The notes beneath the pieces were generated by a model. It was not told where the DNA came from. It saw nothing but the letters and a program-made list of their open reading frames with translations, and made no database searches. Below are positions 35,110-43,604 of a DNA stretch of 64,000 nt, piece after piece; the stretch's first letter is position 1, and each line of letters begins with the position of its first letter. The position numbers were made by a program, and so were the translations under genes. The stretch is taken from the NCBI GenBank assembly GCA_004296885.1, contig SCVN01000002.1, positions 62,001 to 126,000 of the forward strand, in the 5' to 3' direction. The DNA comes from Nitrospirota bacterium. GTDB taxonomy: Bacteria > Nitrospirota > Nitrospiria > Nitrospirales > Nitrospiraceae.

Positions 35110-35978
35110 TACTTTGCCGGGGCGTCGGCCGCGCAGCGGAAGCCGGTCGATTCGTTGCGGATCAGCGGATCGCTTTTCACGCGCGTGAAGATCCGAACCA
35201 GCGGGGTCTCGACTTGCCAGCCGGAACTCCGGAGCACTTTGTGTGTTCCGCTCTCTGGACCATGGGGATTGCGCGGAGGGCTCTTTTCATAATAGGCGGG
35301 GTCATACCAGTCGGCGACCCATTCCCAGACATTTCCGGCCATATCGTAGGCGCCGAAGGGGCTCTTGCCGGCCTCGTAGCTGCCGACCGGCATGAGGGTC
35401 TTTTCCCCCTGCCAGCGCTGGTTGAAGTTCAGATGCTTGTGGGTGGGCTCGACGTTGCCCCAGGGAAAGCGGCTCGACTCGGTCCCGTGGGCTGCCTTCT
35501 CCCATTCGGCTTCGGTGGGGAGCCGCTTCCCGGCCCATTTGCAATAGGCCTCCGCGTCGTACCAGTCCACGTTGATCACCGGCCGGTCGCTCACCGATTC
35601 CGGCATCAGCGATCCTTGCCACAGGTTTCGCTTCGGGTTCTGAGGATGCTGAGGTGGACGGTGGCCCGTGGCCTTGATAAACTCCAGGTACCGCCCGTTG
35701 GTCACCTCGAACTTGTCGATATAATACTTATCCAGGTAGATCTCATGGCGGGGATACTCGTCCCGTCCTCCGTCCCGGTCGCCCTTGGGCACGCCCATGG
35801 GGAACGAGCCGGCCGGCACCGGGACCATCGGGGCTCCGTCCTTGCCGACGAGGTCGGCGCCCTTGGTGACTTCGCTCGACGGGGGAACTGATGTCGGGGG
35901 TTCGGCCGATGCCTGGCCACCGAGGCCGAGCGCACAAACGATGACAGCTAGTGTGACTGCCTGCTTCGTGGATGACAT
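35109..35978 (-). CDS. SUMF1/FGE-like exported protein, paralogue coupled to hemD
   Basis: A 289-residue protein; ATG 35978 follows AGAGGAG and opens a signal peptide (AVTLAVIVCALGLGGQASA). The FGE-like domain reads MVPVPAGSFPMGVPKGDRDGG, YYIDKFEVTNGRYLEFIKATG, INVDWYDAEAYCKWAGKRLPTEAEWEKAAHG, YDMAGNVWEWVADWYDPAYY, LRSSGWQVETPLVR and STGFRCAADAP. The Cys residues of genuine FGE around the GGSW motif are absent. It shares long segments with the protein at 33150-34040, though they lie on opposite strands around hemD. The last codons overlap hemD. Confidence 0.85.
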   Translation of the reverse strand: MSSTKQAVTLAVIVCALGLGGQASAEPPTSVPPSSEVTKGADLVGKDGAPMVPVPAGSFPMGVPKGDRDGGRDEYPRHEIYLDKYYIDKFEVTNGRYLEFIKATGHRPPQHPQNPKRNLWQGSLMPESVSDRPVINVDWYDAEAYCKWAGKRLPTEAEWEKAAHGTESSRFPWGNVEPTHKHLNFNQRWQGEKTLMPVGSYEAGKSPFGAYDMAGNVWEWVADWYDPAYYEKSPPRNPHGPESGTHKVLRSSGWQVETPLVRIFTRVKSDPLIRNESTGFRCAADAPAK

Positions 35979-36181
35979 GGCACTCCTCTTGTTAGCGGTC
36001 CTCGAGAATCGGGATGATGGTATCACAGCCTCTTGCCTGAATCGACAGTCGAGCGTGAGCCCTGTCCAACGGCTTGGACAGGGGGACGGCATAAGGCAAA
36101 TTTCGGATTGACCTGCTCGAGCCCCCACGCCTACTATGAGTTTCGTTGAGCCATTCTGAAAAGGCAGCGGAGGGGCTGTGC

Positions 36182-36616
36182 ATGGGGGCGTCGGGCGTCA
36201 AAGGACTCTGGCATCTGGCTTTGCGGGTGAAAGACCTGTCTCGCTCACGGGCCTTCTATGAGGGGCTGTTCGGGATGAACGTCGTCTGGGCGCCTGATCC
36301 GGACAACCTCTATTTAAGTTCCGGACGCGATAACCTGGCCTTGCATCAAATTCCGCCGGGGGAGTTGTCCCAATACCACGCGTCGCACGGCCAGCTCCTG
36401 GACCATCTCGGGATCGTCGTGGACTGTCCGGAGACGGTCGACCGTCTGTTCCAGCGCGTGGAGCAAGACGGCATCCCGATCGTCCATCGCCCTCGGCGCC
36501 ACCGCGATGGGAGCTATTCTTGTTACATCGCCGATCCGGATGGGAATACGGTCCAGATCCTCTATGAACCGACGATCAGCGCGGGCGGACCCGGCGTGAA
36601 AGATCGGGACAACTAG
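36182..36616 (+). CDS. VOC/glyoxalase-like protein
   Basis: A 144-residue protein; ATG 36182 behind GGAGGGG is preferred over upstream in-frame TTG/GTG codons. The vicinal-oxygen-chelate fold shows as two beta-alpha-beta3 modules: LWHLALRVKDLSRSRAFYEGLFGMNVVW and LLDHLGIVVDCPETVDRLFQRV, ending CYIADPDGNTVQILYEP. Potential metal ligands are His in LWHLAL, His in DHLGIV and Glu in ILYEP. Members include glyoxalases, dioxygenases and resistance proteins; the activity cannot be chosen here. It lies 27 bases before the MBL-fold gene, perhaps in one operon. Confidence 0.85.
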   Translation: MGASGVKGLWHLALRVKDLSRSRAFYEGLFGMNVVWAPDPDNLYLSSGRDNLALHQIPPGELSQYHASHGQLLDHLGIVVDCPETVDRLFQRVEQDGIPIVHRPRRHRDGSYSCYIADPDGNTVQILYEPTISAGGPGVKDRDN

Positions 36617-36643
36617 GCATCAGGAGTTTGCCAAGCGGGGACG

Positions 36644-38257
36644 ATGAGTAACTTCTGGAACAGCCTGCGTAGCGACCAATATCTCGGCCTGGCGCCCTGG
36701 GCTTGGGTCCAACTGGAAAGTGCGGAGCCCCCCGGGCCCTTTCCCTTTATCGGGGGGGTGGCGCCGGAGGTCGTCGCCAGCTTGCAGGAAGCCCATAGCC
36801 TGCTGCTGAGTGCGATCGAAACCGCGATCAGCGATGTGTTTTCCCGTCGGGCTCCGCTGGATGATCCCTCCCTGCGGGTGAGACTGGAGGATGCCTATGC
36901 GGAACTCGTCGCCTCGCGCCCGCACCTGAGCGCCCACATCCGTTGCGGACGTCGGCCGGCCGGAACGTTCCAATGGGAGTTTCCTCTGGACCCAACCAAG
37001 TCCGCGACGATGACCTATACGGGCTTGCGCGTCTTTAATGCGGTCAAGCGGCAAGCCATGCCGATCCCGTTCGACCGGCCCATCGCGCCGATGATCGGCA
37101 AACTGCTTGGCTTTCTGGACGGCAGCTATCGGGTCGCCGAGGTGAAGACAGTGGTGACCGCGTCAGGGCGAGATGTGGAGCGGCATTTAACGAGGCTTCT
37201 GGAAGCGCTCAAGGCTCAGGATTGCCTCGCTGTGACGGACAAGGCGACGGTGCGGGACCAGTGGCTGGCTGCGACGGGCGATCGGGATTTGCTCCATCTG
37301 GGCCATGCGGCCCTGCTCTATCGGACGCAAGAGCAGTTCCTGCTCTTCGATCCCTGGTTGATGCCCTGGTTTGCCGAGTCTCCAGTCCCCTCCCTCTGGA
37401 CCTCGCTGCTGCCTCGGCCCGCCGCGGTCTTTCTCTCGCACGATCATGACGACCATGTGGACCCGCGCACCCTCCTGCACCTTCCCAAAGACATCCCGAT
37501 CGTCATTCCCAGCCGGCGGAACCGCCGGACTCTGTATTTCGATTATCTGGCGTTGCTGCGGGAGCTGGGCTTTACCCAGGTGATCGAACTGGCACATGGA
37601 GAAGCCTGGAATTTTGAGGGGGGCGCCGTTGTCTCCGTGCCTTTTTTTGGGGAAGACCCCTGTGACTTGGAGATGCCCCGTAATTGCTACCTGATCGCGG
37701 ATCGGGGGCGAAACACGCTCATCCACGTGGATAGCGGGCCGACGAACAACGGCCGATCGGCGCTGAAAGAGGGGGTGATCGACGGGCTGGTCAGGAAATA
37801 CGGGCCGATCGCCACCCTCTGTGCTTCCCAGCAACAGCTGCTGGAGCTCCGGTCTTATGCAGCCCATGCCTGTCTCTCCCATCCGGGGCGGTGGCTGGAG
37901 GTGGGGGAAAACGGCTACCTGACCAACGGATACCTGGCGGATCTCGCCGCCGCGGCCAAGGCCCGTTTGTTCGTCTCCTATGCGACCGGGGGGGCCGACT
38001 GGTACCCGGACCATCTGTCCTTCATGTTCAGCCGGCGGAACCCGGCCCGCACGGCCCTCCTGACCGCCAACTGGGAGTCGCCGAGTGACCTCAAGGCCAA
38101 ACTGGCCCCAAGCGGCTGCGCCTATCACTACAGCCAGGCCCTCGACCTGTTCAGACCTGCCGCCGACGGAGGGACAGAGGTGGTGCCTGGTACCAAGGCC
38201 CTGGCTCCGGTTCCCTTGTACTGTCTGGACCATGGTCACCCTCCGTTTTTGAAATAA
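36644..38257 (+). CDS. MBL-fold metallohydrolase with PqqD-like segment
   Basis: A 537-residue cytoplasmic protein. Residues 1-140 match nothing I recognise. Residues about 150-200 (MIGKLLGFLDGSYRVAEV, then DVERHLTRLLEALKAQDCLAV) look like the winged helix of PqqD/RiPP recognition elements. A metallo-beta-lactamase domain follows with H266-D-H268-D-D270-H271 (FLSHDHDDHVD), and later LIADRGRNTLIHVDSG and HACLSHPG. UlaG- and PqqB-like hydrolases share the fold. A role in peptide or ether-lipid chemistry is conceivable, but no partner gene is visible. Confidence 0.75.
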   Translation: MSNFWNSLRSDQYLGLAPWAWVQLESAEPPGPFPFIGGVAPEVVASLQEAHSLLLSAIETAISDVFSRRAPLDDPSLRVRLEDAYAELVASRPHLSAHIRCGRRPAGTFQWEFPLDPTKSATMTYTGLRVFNAVKRQAMPIPFDRPIAPMIGKLLGFLDGSYRVAEVKTVVTASGRDVERHLTRLLEALKAQDCLAVTDKATVRDQWLAATGDRDLLHLGHAALLYRTQEQFLLFDPWLMPWFAESPVPSLWTSLLPRPAAVFLSHDHDDHVDPRTLLHLPKDIPIVIPSRRNRRTLYFDYLALLRELGFTQVIELAHGEAWNFEGGAVVSVPFFGEDPCDLEMPRNCYLIADRGRNTLIHVDSGPTNNGRSALKEGVIDGLVRKYGPIATLCASQQQLLELRSYAAHACLSHPGRWLEVGENGYLTNGYLADLAAAAKARLFVSYATGGADWYPDHLSFMFSRRNPARTALLTANWESPSDLKAKLAPSGCAYHYSQALDLFRPAADGGTEVVPGTKALAPVPLYCLDHGHPPFLK

Positions 38258-38278
38258 TCCTCTTCCTCTGGTTAGTTA

Positions 38279-38299
38279 GGGGGCATGCCTCATGCCCCC
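38279..38299 (+). terminator. Hairpin after the MBL-fold gene
   Basis: GGGGGCATG (38279-38287) pairs perfectly with CATGCCCCC (38291-38299) around a three-base loop, 22 bases after the stop at 38257. No T tract follows, so rho-independent termination is uncertain. Confidence 0.4.
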
Positions 38300-38770
38300 A
38301 ATGATGGGCTAATGGGCTGTGGATAGACCCAAAAAATACCGGTAAAAACCTTGGACCGGTATCGTCGATGAAGTTATCCAATCTCTTGACTATTCTTCAG
38401 AAAAATGCGAAAAGAAAGTCTGCTTATTGGGTTCCAATTCCCTTGTCCGTGGAAAGCTGCTCGCTTGTCGCCTCTTGTTGAATGAGCGGGGGCTGCGTTG
38501 GCCCGGCGATAAGATCGAAATTCACCAAGAGCTTGCTGATAATTGCACAACAACGAGGCACCCGAAGAGATAGCCATCCCCCGCGTTTTCCCACGCCGCA
38601 GGCCAGCAGACGGTCGTGTGATTCCTCAGGGAGCGAGTCGTTCACCTCAGGCCACCAGGTAAGGTCGATTCCCGTGGCCTATGGCCATGCGGTAGTCGTG
38701 GCACAGTTAATTCAAGCCCTTCGTTGACGAGGGGTTGTCTGTCGGTCAGGCCTAGGCAGTGGAGCGTGTA

Positions 38771-38793
38771 TTCTCCGCTTTTTGAGCGGAGAA
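38771..38793 (+). promoter_or_regulatory. Leader hairpin upstream of the JUMPstart-like element
   Basis: TTCTCCGCT and AGCGGAGAA form a 9-bp stem around TTTTG, 25 bases before the repeated element at 38819. It may be a pause or recruitment structure for the NusG paralogue, or an ordinary attenuator. Confidence 0.45.
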
Positions 38794-38818
38794 ACGGAGT
38801 TGCCGGATTTTTTCCTTA

Positions 38819-38843
38819 CTGTAAGTGAGAGGGCGAAGCTGTG
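38819..38843 (+). promoter_or_regulatory. JUMPstart/ops-like element, copy 1
   Basis: The 25 bases start CTGTAAGTGAGAGGGCG and end AAGCTGTG, and 23 of 25 are repeated at 59124-59148. The core GGCG-AGC-GT resembles the enteric ops core GGCGGTAGC, and CTGTAA precedes it as in JUMPstart. It also contains the ribosome binding site (GAGAGGG) and ends on the GTG start of the NusG paralogue, so it may alternatively be a conserved translation signal. Confidence 0.5.
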
Positions 38844-39347
38844 CCTGAGACCGGGGATCGCCCGCAGTGGTATGCACTCCGGACGCGATCACGACATGAA
38901 AAGCTCGTTCGAGATCGGCTCATAAAGCAAGGGGGCGAGCCATTACTACCGACGCTCATGCGGGTAAGCCAGTGGAAGGATCGCAAGAAAACCATAGAAG
39001 TCCCTTTGTTTGCCGGTTACTGTTTCGCACGCTTCTCCTGGCAGGAGCGCCTTCCAATCCTCACCGTTCCCGGCGTTATAAGCATCGTGGGTAGCGGGAT
39101 ACAGCCGCAGCCGATCCCTGATGGGGAAATCAACTCACTGAAGTCCCTCATGGACAGTGCGCTGCCGTATGACGCACACCCCTATCTGCGGGAGGGGATG
39201 TCCGTCGAGGTCATCCGTGGCCCGCTTGAGGGGGTGCGGGGCGTGCTGCTTCGGAAAGATAAACGGTATCGCTTGGTCTTGTCCGTTCACCTCATCAAGC
39301 AGGCGGCAGCGGTGGAGATTGATGCCGCCGATGTCATGCCGATATAG
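38841..39347 (+). CDS. NusG-family antiterminator (UpxY/RfaH-like) of the polysaccharide cluster
   Basis: A 168-residue NusG paralogue starting at GTG 38841. The N-terminal NGN domain (about 8-100) reads WYALRTRSRHEKLVRDRL, VSQWKDRKKTIEVPLFAGYCFARFSW, ILTVPGVISIVGSG; the KOW domain follows (REGMSVEVIRGPLEGVRGVLLRKDKRYRLVLSVHLI). Specialised paralogues such as RfaH, UpxY and LoaP bind RNA polymerase in the leader of long surface-polysaccharide operons and prevent premature termination. Its place as first gene of a cluster over 25 kb long fits that role. The element at its start, repeated at 59124, is the candidate recruitment site. Confidence 0.9.
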   Translation: MPETGDRPQWYALRTRSRHEKLVRDRLIKQGGEPLLPTLMRVSQWKDRKKTIEVPLFAGYCFARFSWQERLPILTVPGVISIVGSGIQPQPIPDGEINSLKSLMDSALPYDAHPYLREGMSVEVIRGPLEGVRGVLLRKDKRYRLVLSVHLIKQAAAVEIDAADVMPI

Positions 39348-39354
39348 CCGCCCG

Positions 39355-39969
39355 ATGCTCCCCTCCCTATCGCAGACCGCTGAAGCTAGTTGTCACGATA
39401 TCGTACGTGCTGATGCAGCCCTGGGATGTTTACCGGCTGGAACGCACGCAGCGATCTGGCTGCTCTGTCATTATCCGGACACCGCCGAAGCCGACGAGAG
39501 AATTGAAACAGTCGTCCAGCTCCACCGTCAGTGGGGGCTCCCTATCTGGCTCTATGGGAGCAGCACGGCGCGCTATCCCGAGTCGGTCGAACGGATCATC
39601 AGAGGGAAGCTACTCGACCGCGGGGTCGATTCCGAAGTCGTCATCTGCTCCGGGGATCTGTCGTCTTCAACGCTTTCACTGGATACGGTTCAGGAGGCGC
39701 AGAACGTGGCTTCGGCGGCCAGGCAGAAGGGTATCCAGACTCTGCTGTGCGTGTCGAATCGACTGCAACTGTTACAGGTCCGGGCCTTGTTGCGGCGTGA
39801 GCCTCTCTCTTTTGTCTGGATTCCCACCCGGCTGCGTGATTGGCGCTGGTGGTATGTCGGCGGCCGGCTCTTGCTGATTCCTTTGGCCTTCCTGGGCATC
39901 GGACCCCGATTCGCCCCATTGATATTTGTACGTTGGGCCCGCGCACGCTTGGAGACGTGGCCTTTTTAA
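39355..39969 (+). CDS. DUF218/YdcF-like protein
   Basis: About 204 residues; ATG 39355 (eight bases after the NusG-paralogue stop) is a guess, as ATG 39331 is also in frame and no ribosome binding site is visible. AAIWLLCHYPDTAEADERIETVVQLHRQWGLPIWLYGSS, then RGVDSEVVICSGDLSSSTLDT-like text and EAQNVASAARQKGIQTLLCVSNRLQLL, follow the DUF218 pattern (multimer of Rossmann-like strands with an acidic S/D-x2-T segment). The C-terminus is hydrophobic and basic. In polysaccharide clusters such proteins (ElyC/SanA/YdcF) affect envelope carriers; the exact role is unknown. Confidence 0.65.
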   Translation: MLPSLSQTAEASCHDIVRADAALGCLPAGTHAAIWLLCHYPDTAEADERIETVVQLHRQWGLPIWLYGSSTARYPESVERIIRGKLLDRGVDSEVVICSGDLSSSTLSLDTVQEAQNVASAARQKGIQTLLCVSNRLQLLQVRALLRREPLSFVWIPTRLRDWRWWYVGGRLLLIPLAFLGIGPRFAPLIFVRWARARLETWPF

Positions 39970-40049
39970 CCAAAAAAGTTGCCTGGCGATGGAGGGATGC
40001 TCCCAACCTGACTCGCCGGGCTGAAGCTCCGCGTCCCAGGGCCCGACAA

Positions 40050-40083
40050 TGAGGGCTCACTGAGGGCTCACTCGTTCGAGCCC
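40050..40083. repeat. Tandem 11-base repeat and short hairpin
   Basis: TGAGGGCTCAC occurs twice in direct succession (40050-40060, 40061-40071), and the second copy's GGGCTC pairs with GAGCCC at 40078-40083. It lies just before the SDR gene. Function unknown. Confidence 0.45.
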
Positions 40084-40128
40084 ATGTTGCGGCGGAGCTG
40101 TTGCAAATCTTTGCGCTGTGGGTATTAC

Positions 40129-40944
40129 GTGACACCAGGCACGCTCCAAAGCAAGGCGGTGCTCATTACGGGATCATCCAGCGGTATCGGGCGAATGACG
40201 GCGTTGGCATTGGCGAACGCCGGTGCTCGGCTCGCGTTAGTTGCCCGCCGAACGGACCGGCTTGCGGCGGTCGTGGAGGAAGTCAGGGCGTGCGGGGGTG
40301 CCGCGGAAATGTTCCCTTGCGATGTGACGGTCCCCGGGGCGATGGAGGCCGCTGTTCGTGGCTGCGCTGATCTATACGGGCGGATGGACGTTTTGGTGAA
40401 CAATGCCGGGGTCGGATTCTTCGCCACGGTCGAACAGACGACGGCTGAGGACCTCGACCGGATCTTGGCCATCAATTTGAAAGGGACGTTTCATGGCATT
40501 CGCGCCGCATTGCCTGTGATGCGGCACCAAGGATCCGGCCATATCATTAATGTCGCGTCCACGGCCGGCCGCCGCGGTTCGCCCTACCTGGGCGCCTACT
40601 GCGCCTCGAAGTTTGCCGTGGTGGGGCTGACCGAGTCATTGCGCACGGAGCTGCTAGGGAGCGGCATCCGAGTGAGTTTGTTTTGTCCTGGCGCGACCCG
40701 GACCGAGTTTTTTTCCGCGGCGCGCCGGCGCACCGAGCATCACCGCGGGTTGGTCGGTCCGGTAGAGTCGGCGGAACGCGTGGCAGAGCGGCTTGTGGAC
40801 TTGATCAGGCGGCCCCGCGCGGAAGTGATCGTCCAGCCGGTCCGCCGGAAGCTGTTTTTGATGCTCAATCTGATCGCCCCGGCCGTAGTGGATCGTCTGG
40901 TGGCGCGCATGATCGCTGCAGGGGGAAGGGTCGGACGGGCGTAA
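40129..40944 (+). CDS. Short-chain dehydrogenase/reductase
   Basis: A classical SDR of about 271 residues. VLITGSSSGIGRMTALALANAGA gives the TGxxxGIG cofactor motif, LVNNAGVGFF the NNAG motif, and INVASTAGRRGSPYLGAYCASKFAVVGL the catalytic Ser and Y-x3-K. A membrane-seeking C-terminal helix (KLFLMLNLIAPAVVDRLVARM) is present. The start is uncertain: GTG 40129 gives the usual short lead before the first strand, and ATG 40084 would add 15 residues. SDRs of this shape act on lipids, polyols or sugars; the substrate is unknown. It is in the polysaccharide operon, 70 bases before an epimerase gene. Confidence 0.83.
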   Translation: MTPGTLQSKAVLITGSSSGIGRMTALALANAGARLALVARRTDRLAAVVEEVRACGGAAEMFPCDVTVPGAMEAAVRGCADLYGRMDVLVNNAGVGFFATVEQTTAEDLDRILAINLKGTFHGIRAALPVMRHQGSGHIINVASTAGRRGSPYLGAYCASKFAVVGLTESLRTELLGSGIRVSLFCPGATRTEFFSAARRRTEHHRGLVGPVESAERVAERLVDLIRRPRAEVIVQPVRRKLFLMLNLIAPAVVDRLVARMIAAGGRVGRA

Positions 40945-41013
40945 GTCGTGCGATCGAACCGGCGCTGGACAAGCGGCGCGGATCGGAACACATCAAGGGA
41001 GCGGGGTGGGATC

Positions 41014-42000
41014 GTGAACGTCATTGTAACCGGCGGGGCCGGCTTTATCGGAAGCCATCTCGCGGAACTGCTGCTGCAGCGCGGGCATCAGGTCATCGTG
41101 CTGGACAACTTGTCCACCGGCCGTCTGGAAAACCTCGCCCATCTGAAGGGCAGCGCCGGGTTGTCGTTCCACCGGGTGGACGTGGGGGATGCGGAGGCGA
41201 TTCGCCCGCACTTTGACGGGGTGGACTGGGTATTCCATCTGGCGGCCCTGGCCGACATCGTCCCGTCGATTCAACGGCCGCTGGAGTATCACCGAGCGAA
41301 CGTGGACGGCACGGTCTCGGTGGTGGAGGCTGCGCGTCTTGCCGGTGTCAAGCGCTTCCTCTACACGGCGTCCTCCTCCTGCTACGGAATTCCCGATGCC
41401 TTTCCGACCCCGGAGACCGCGGAACTCCGCCCCCAGTATCCCTATGCACTGACGAAGGCCCTGGGAGAGCGCATCGCGTTGCACTGGGGACAGGTGTATC
41501 AGCTCCCCGTGGTCTCCTTGCGGCTGTTCAACGTGTATGGCCCGCGCTCCCGCACGTCGGGGACCTACGGGGCGGTCTTCGGCGTGTTCCTGGCACAGAA
41601 GCTGAACGGCAAACCCTTTACGGTTGTGGGAGACGGCACGCAAACCCGGGACTTTACGTTCGTGACCGACGTGGCGAAGGCGTTTCTGGCCGCGGCCGAG
41701 TCGGACGTGCAGCAGGAAATCTTCAACGTAGGGTCCGGCGGGACCTACAGCGTGAACCGACTGGTCGAACTGCTCGGCGGCTCGGTGAGTCACATTCCGA
41801 AACGTCCCGGGGAACCGGACTGCACCTTTGCCGACACTGCCAAGATCCGTCGACAGTTGCAATGGAAACCTGAGGTAACGTTCGAGGAGGGGGTCGCGCG
41901 GTTGCTGACTGCCATCGACGACTGGCGGATGGCGCCGGTCTGGACGCCGGAGGCCATTGCCGGCGCGACCAAGGAATGGTTCCAGTATCTGGGCAAGTAG
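41014..42000 (+). CDS. NAD-dependent sugar epimerase/dehydratase (GalE-like)
   Basis: A 328-residue extended SDR; GTG 41014 (MNVIVTGGAGFIGSHLAELLL) is favoured since the Rossmann strand begins directly. Diagnostic motifs are TGGAGFIG, VLDNLSTGR, VFHLAALADIVPSIQRP, ASSSCYG and YPYALTKALGER (Y-x3-K), then LRLFNVYGPRSRTSGTYGAVFGVFL and DGTQTRDFTFVTDVA. Members interconvert UDP-sugars or make dTDP-sugars. SSCYGIPDAFPTPE is common in UDP-glucose/GlcNAc 4-epimerase-like enzymes of EPS clusters, so a nucleotide-sugar 4-epimerase is the best guess. Confidence 0.85.
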   Translation: MNVIVTGGAGFIGSHLAELLLQRGHQVIVLDNLSTGRLENLAHLKGSAGLSFHRVDVGDAEAIRPHFDGVDWVFHLAALADIVPSIQRPLEYHRANVDGTVSVVEAARLAGVKRFLYTASSSCYGIPDAFPTPETAELRPQYPYALTKALGERIALHWGQVYQLPVVSLRLFNVYGPRSRTSGTYGAVFGVFLAQKLNGKPFTVVGDGTQTRDFTFVTDVAKAFLAAAESDVQQEIFNVGSGGTYSVNRLVELLGGSVSHIPKRPGEPDCTFADTAKIRRQLQWKPEVTFEEGVARLLTAIDDWRMAPVWTPEAIAGATKEWFQYLGK

Positions 42001-42025
42001 GCATGCACCAGACAGCGGGGGGGTC

Positions 42026-43561
42026 ATGAAAGCGCTGGACGTGACGAACAAGGTCAAGGAACTGGAGGAATTGGCGGACATCCTCACGAGGCTTCGCCAA
42101 CATGGAAAGACGATTGTGCACTGCCACGGCGTGTTCGACCTGATTCACCCGGGCCACATCCGGCACTTCGAGGCGGCCAAACGGGAAGGCGACGTGCTGG
42201 TCGTGACGATCACCCAGGACGGGTTTGTGAACAAGGGACCAGGCCGGCCCGTCTTCAACCAGCGGCTACGGGCGGAATCCGTGGCGGCGCTCCAGGCCGT
42301 GGATTTCGTAGCGGTCAACCGGTGGCCCAGTGCGGTGGAAGTAATCAAGTTGCTCAAACCGACCGTCTACGTCAAGGGCGGTGAGTATGCCGCGCCGGAG
42401 AGCGACGTCACTGGCATGATCGCGCACGAGGAGGCGGCGGTCAAGGCCGGTGGCGGACGCATTCATTTCACCAACGAAATCACCTTCAGCTCCACCGAAC
42501 TGCTCAACAGCCATTTCGACGTCTATCCCGACGATGCGCAGGCGTTTCTCAAGGGGTTCCGACAGCGGTACTCGGCGGGAGAGGTCATCAAGCAGCTCGA
42601 CACCCTCCGCAAGCTAAAGGTGTTGGTGATCGGCGAGGCGATCATCGATGAGTATCATTACTGCCAGGCCATGGGCAAGTCGCCCAAGGAACTGTTGGTG
42701 ACTACCAAGTATCTGCGAGATGAGGTATTCGCAGGCGGGGTCCTGGCCTGCGCCAACCACATTGCCGGCTTCTGTGAGGATGTGCACCTGGTAACCTGCC
42801 TTGGATCCAAGGATTCCCACGAGGAATTCGTGCGCACCCATCTCAAGCCCAACGTGACGGCTCAATTTTTCCACCGCGACGATTCCTCCACGATCGTGAA
42901 GCGTCGCTACCTGGACCATACATTCCTGTCCAAGATGTTTGAAGTCTGTTTTCTTGACGACAGTGCGATTCCGCCTCATATCGAACGGCAGATTTGCTCC
43001 TATCTCAAGAGTGTGATTGGTGAGTATGACCTGGTTCTCGTGGCCGACTATGGCCACGGCCTGATGGGTCCGGAGATCATCAACTCGCTCAGCGCTGAGG
43101 CCCGTTTTTTAGCCGTCAACACCCAGACCAACAGTGCCAACGCCGGCTACAATCTGATCACCAAGTACCCGCGCGCCGACTTCATCTGCATTGACGAGCC
43201 GGAAATGCGTCTGGCCTGCCATGACCGTGTGAACGATCTTCGCAACCTCATCACGGGCACGGCATCGAAGCTGAGGAGTCGGCGGGCCGTGGTTACCCGG
43301 GGACATCTGGGCTGCATGAGCTATGCGGCCGAGGATGGGTTTTTCGAGATACCGGTTTTTTCTAGCAAGATCGTGGATCGGGTGGGCGCTGGGGATGCCT
43401 ATTTGTCGGTGGCGGCGCCCTGCGTGGCTACCGGTATGCCAATGGACTTGGTTGGATTTATCGGCAACGCCGTGGGCGCACTGGCGGTGCGCATCGTGGG
43501 CAACCGGTCGGCGGTGGAGCCGGTGCCTTTGTACAAGTTTATTACGGCGCTGCTGAAGTAG
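42026..43561 (+). CDS. Cytidylyltransferase-PfkB kinase fusion (HldE-like, reversed domain order)
   Basis: A 511-residue bifunctional protein. Residues 20-165 form a nucleotidyltransferase of the RfaE/TagD type (VHCHGVFDLIHPGHIRHFEAAK, HxGH-like motif at 41-44; VYVKGGEYAAPESDVTGMIAHEEAAV; SSTELLN). Residues about 190-505 form a PfkB/ribokinase domain (VLVIGEAIIDEYHYC, VFAGGVLACANHIAGF, VDRVGAGDAYLSVAAP with catalytic Asp457). In HldE of heptose synthesis the kinase comes first and the transferase second; here the order is reversed. It should phosphorylate a sugar and activate it as a nucleotide sugar, but the substrate may not be heptose. Confidence 0.85.
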   Translation: MKALDVTNKVKELEELADILTRLRQHGKTIVHCHGVFDLIHPGHIRHFEAAKREGDVLVVTITQDGFVNKGPGRPVFNQRLRAESVAALQAVDFVAVNRWPSAVEVIKLLKPTVYVKGGEYAAPESDVTGMIAHEEAAVKAGGGRIHFTNEITFSSTELLNSHFDVYPDDAQAFLKGFRQRYSAGEVIKQLDTLRKLKVLVIGEAIIDEYHYCQAMGKSPKELLVTTKYLRDEVFAGGVLACANHIAGFCEDVHLVTCLGSKDSHEEFVRTHLKPNVTAQFFHRDDSSTIVKRRYLDHTFLSKMFEVCFLDDSAIPPHIERQICSYLKSVIGEYDLVLVADYGHGLMGPEIINSLSAEARFLAVNTQTNSANAGYNLITKYPRADFICIDEPEMRLACHDRVNDLRNLITGTASKLRSRRAVVTRGHLGCMSYAAEDGFFEIPVFSSKIVDRVGAGDAYLSVAAPCVATGMPMDLVGFIGNAVGALAVRIVGNRSAVEPVPLYKFITALLK

Positions 43562-43604
43562 TGCCCACCGCGCAGCACGTGAACGATCATTGATTGGCAG
43601 CTTC

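Larger units (their letters stand above)
38258..38840 (+). other. Long leader/intergenic region ahead of the polysaccharide cluster
   Basis: 583 bases with no credible gene. It holds a 9-bp hairpin at 38279-38299 just after the MBL gene, two ACCGGT-centred arms ATACCGGT (38336-38343) and ACCGGTAT (38355-38362) that could be an operator, and a TTGACT at 38386 without a clear -10. A second hairpin is at 38771-38793 and the JUMPstart-like element at 38819-38843. GC content drops visibly after 38330, as is common for leaders of surface-polysaccharide operons. Confidence 0.5.

Noticed and set aside
38482-38727. A short open frame in the long leader before the NusG paralogue.
   Set aside because: There is no ribosome binding site and the composition is Arg/Ser-rich as in chance frames. 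The region is better explained as an untranslated leader.
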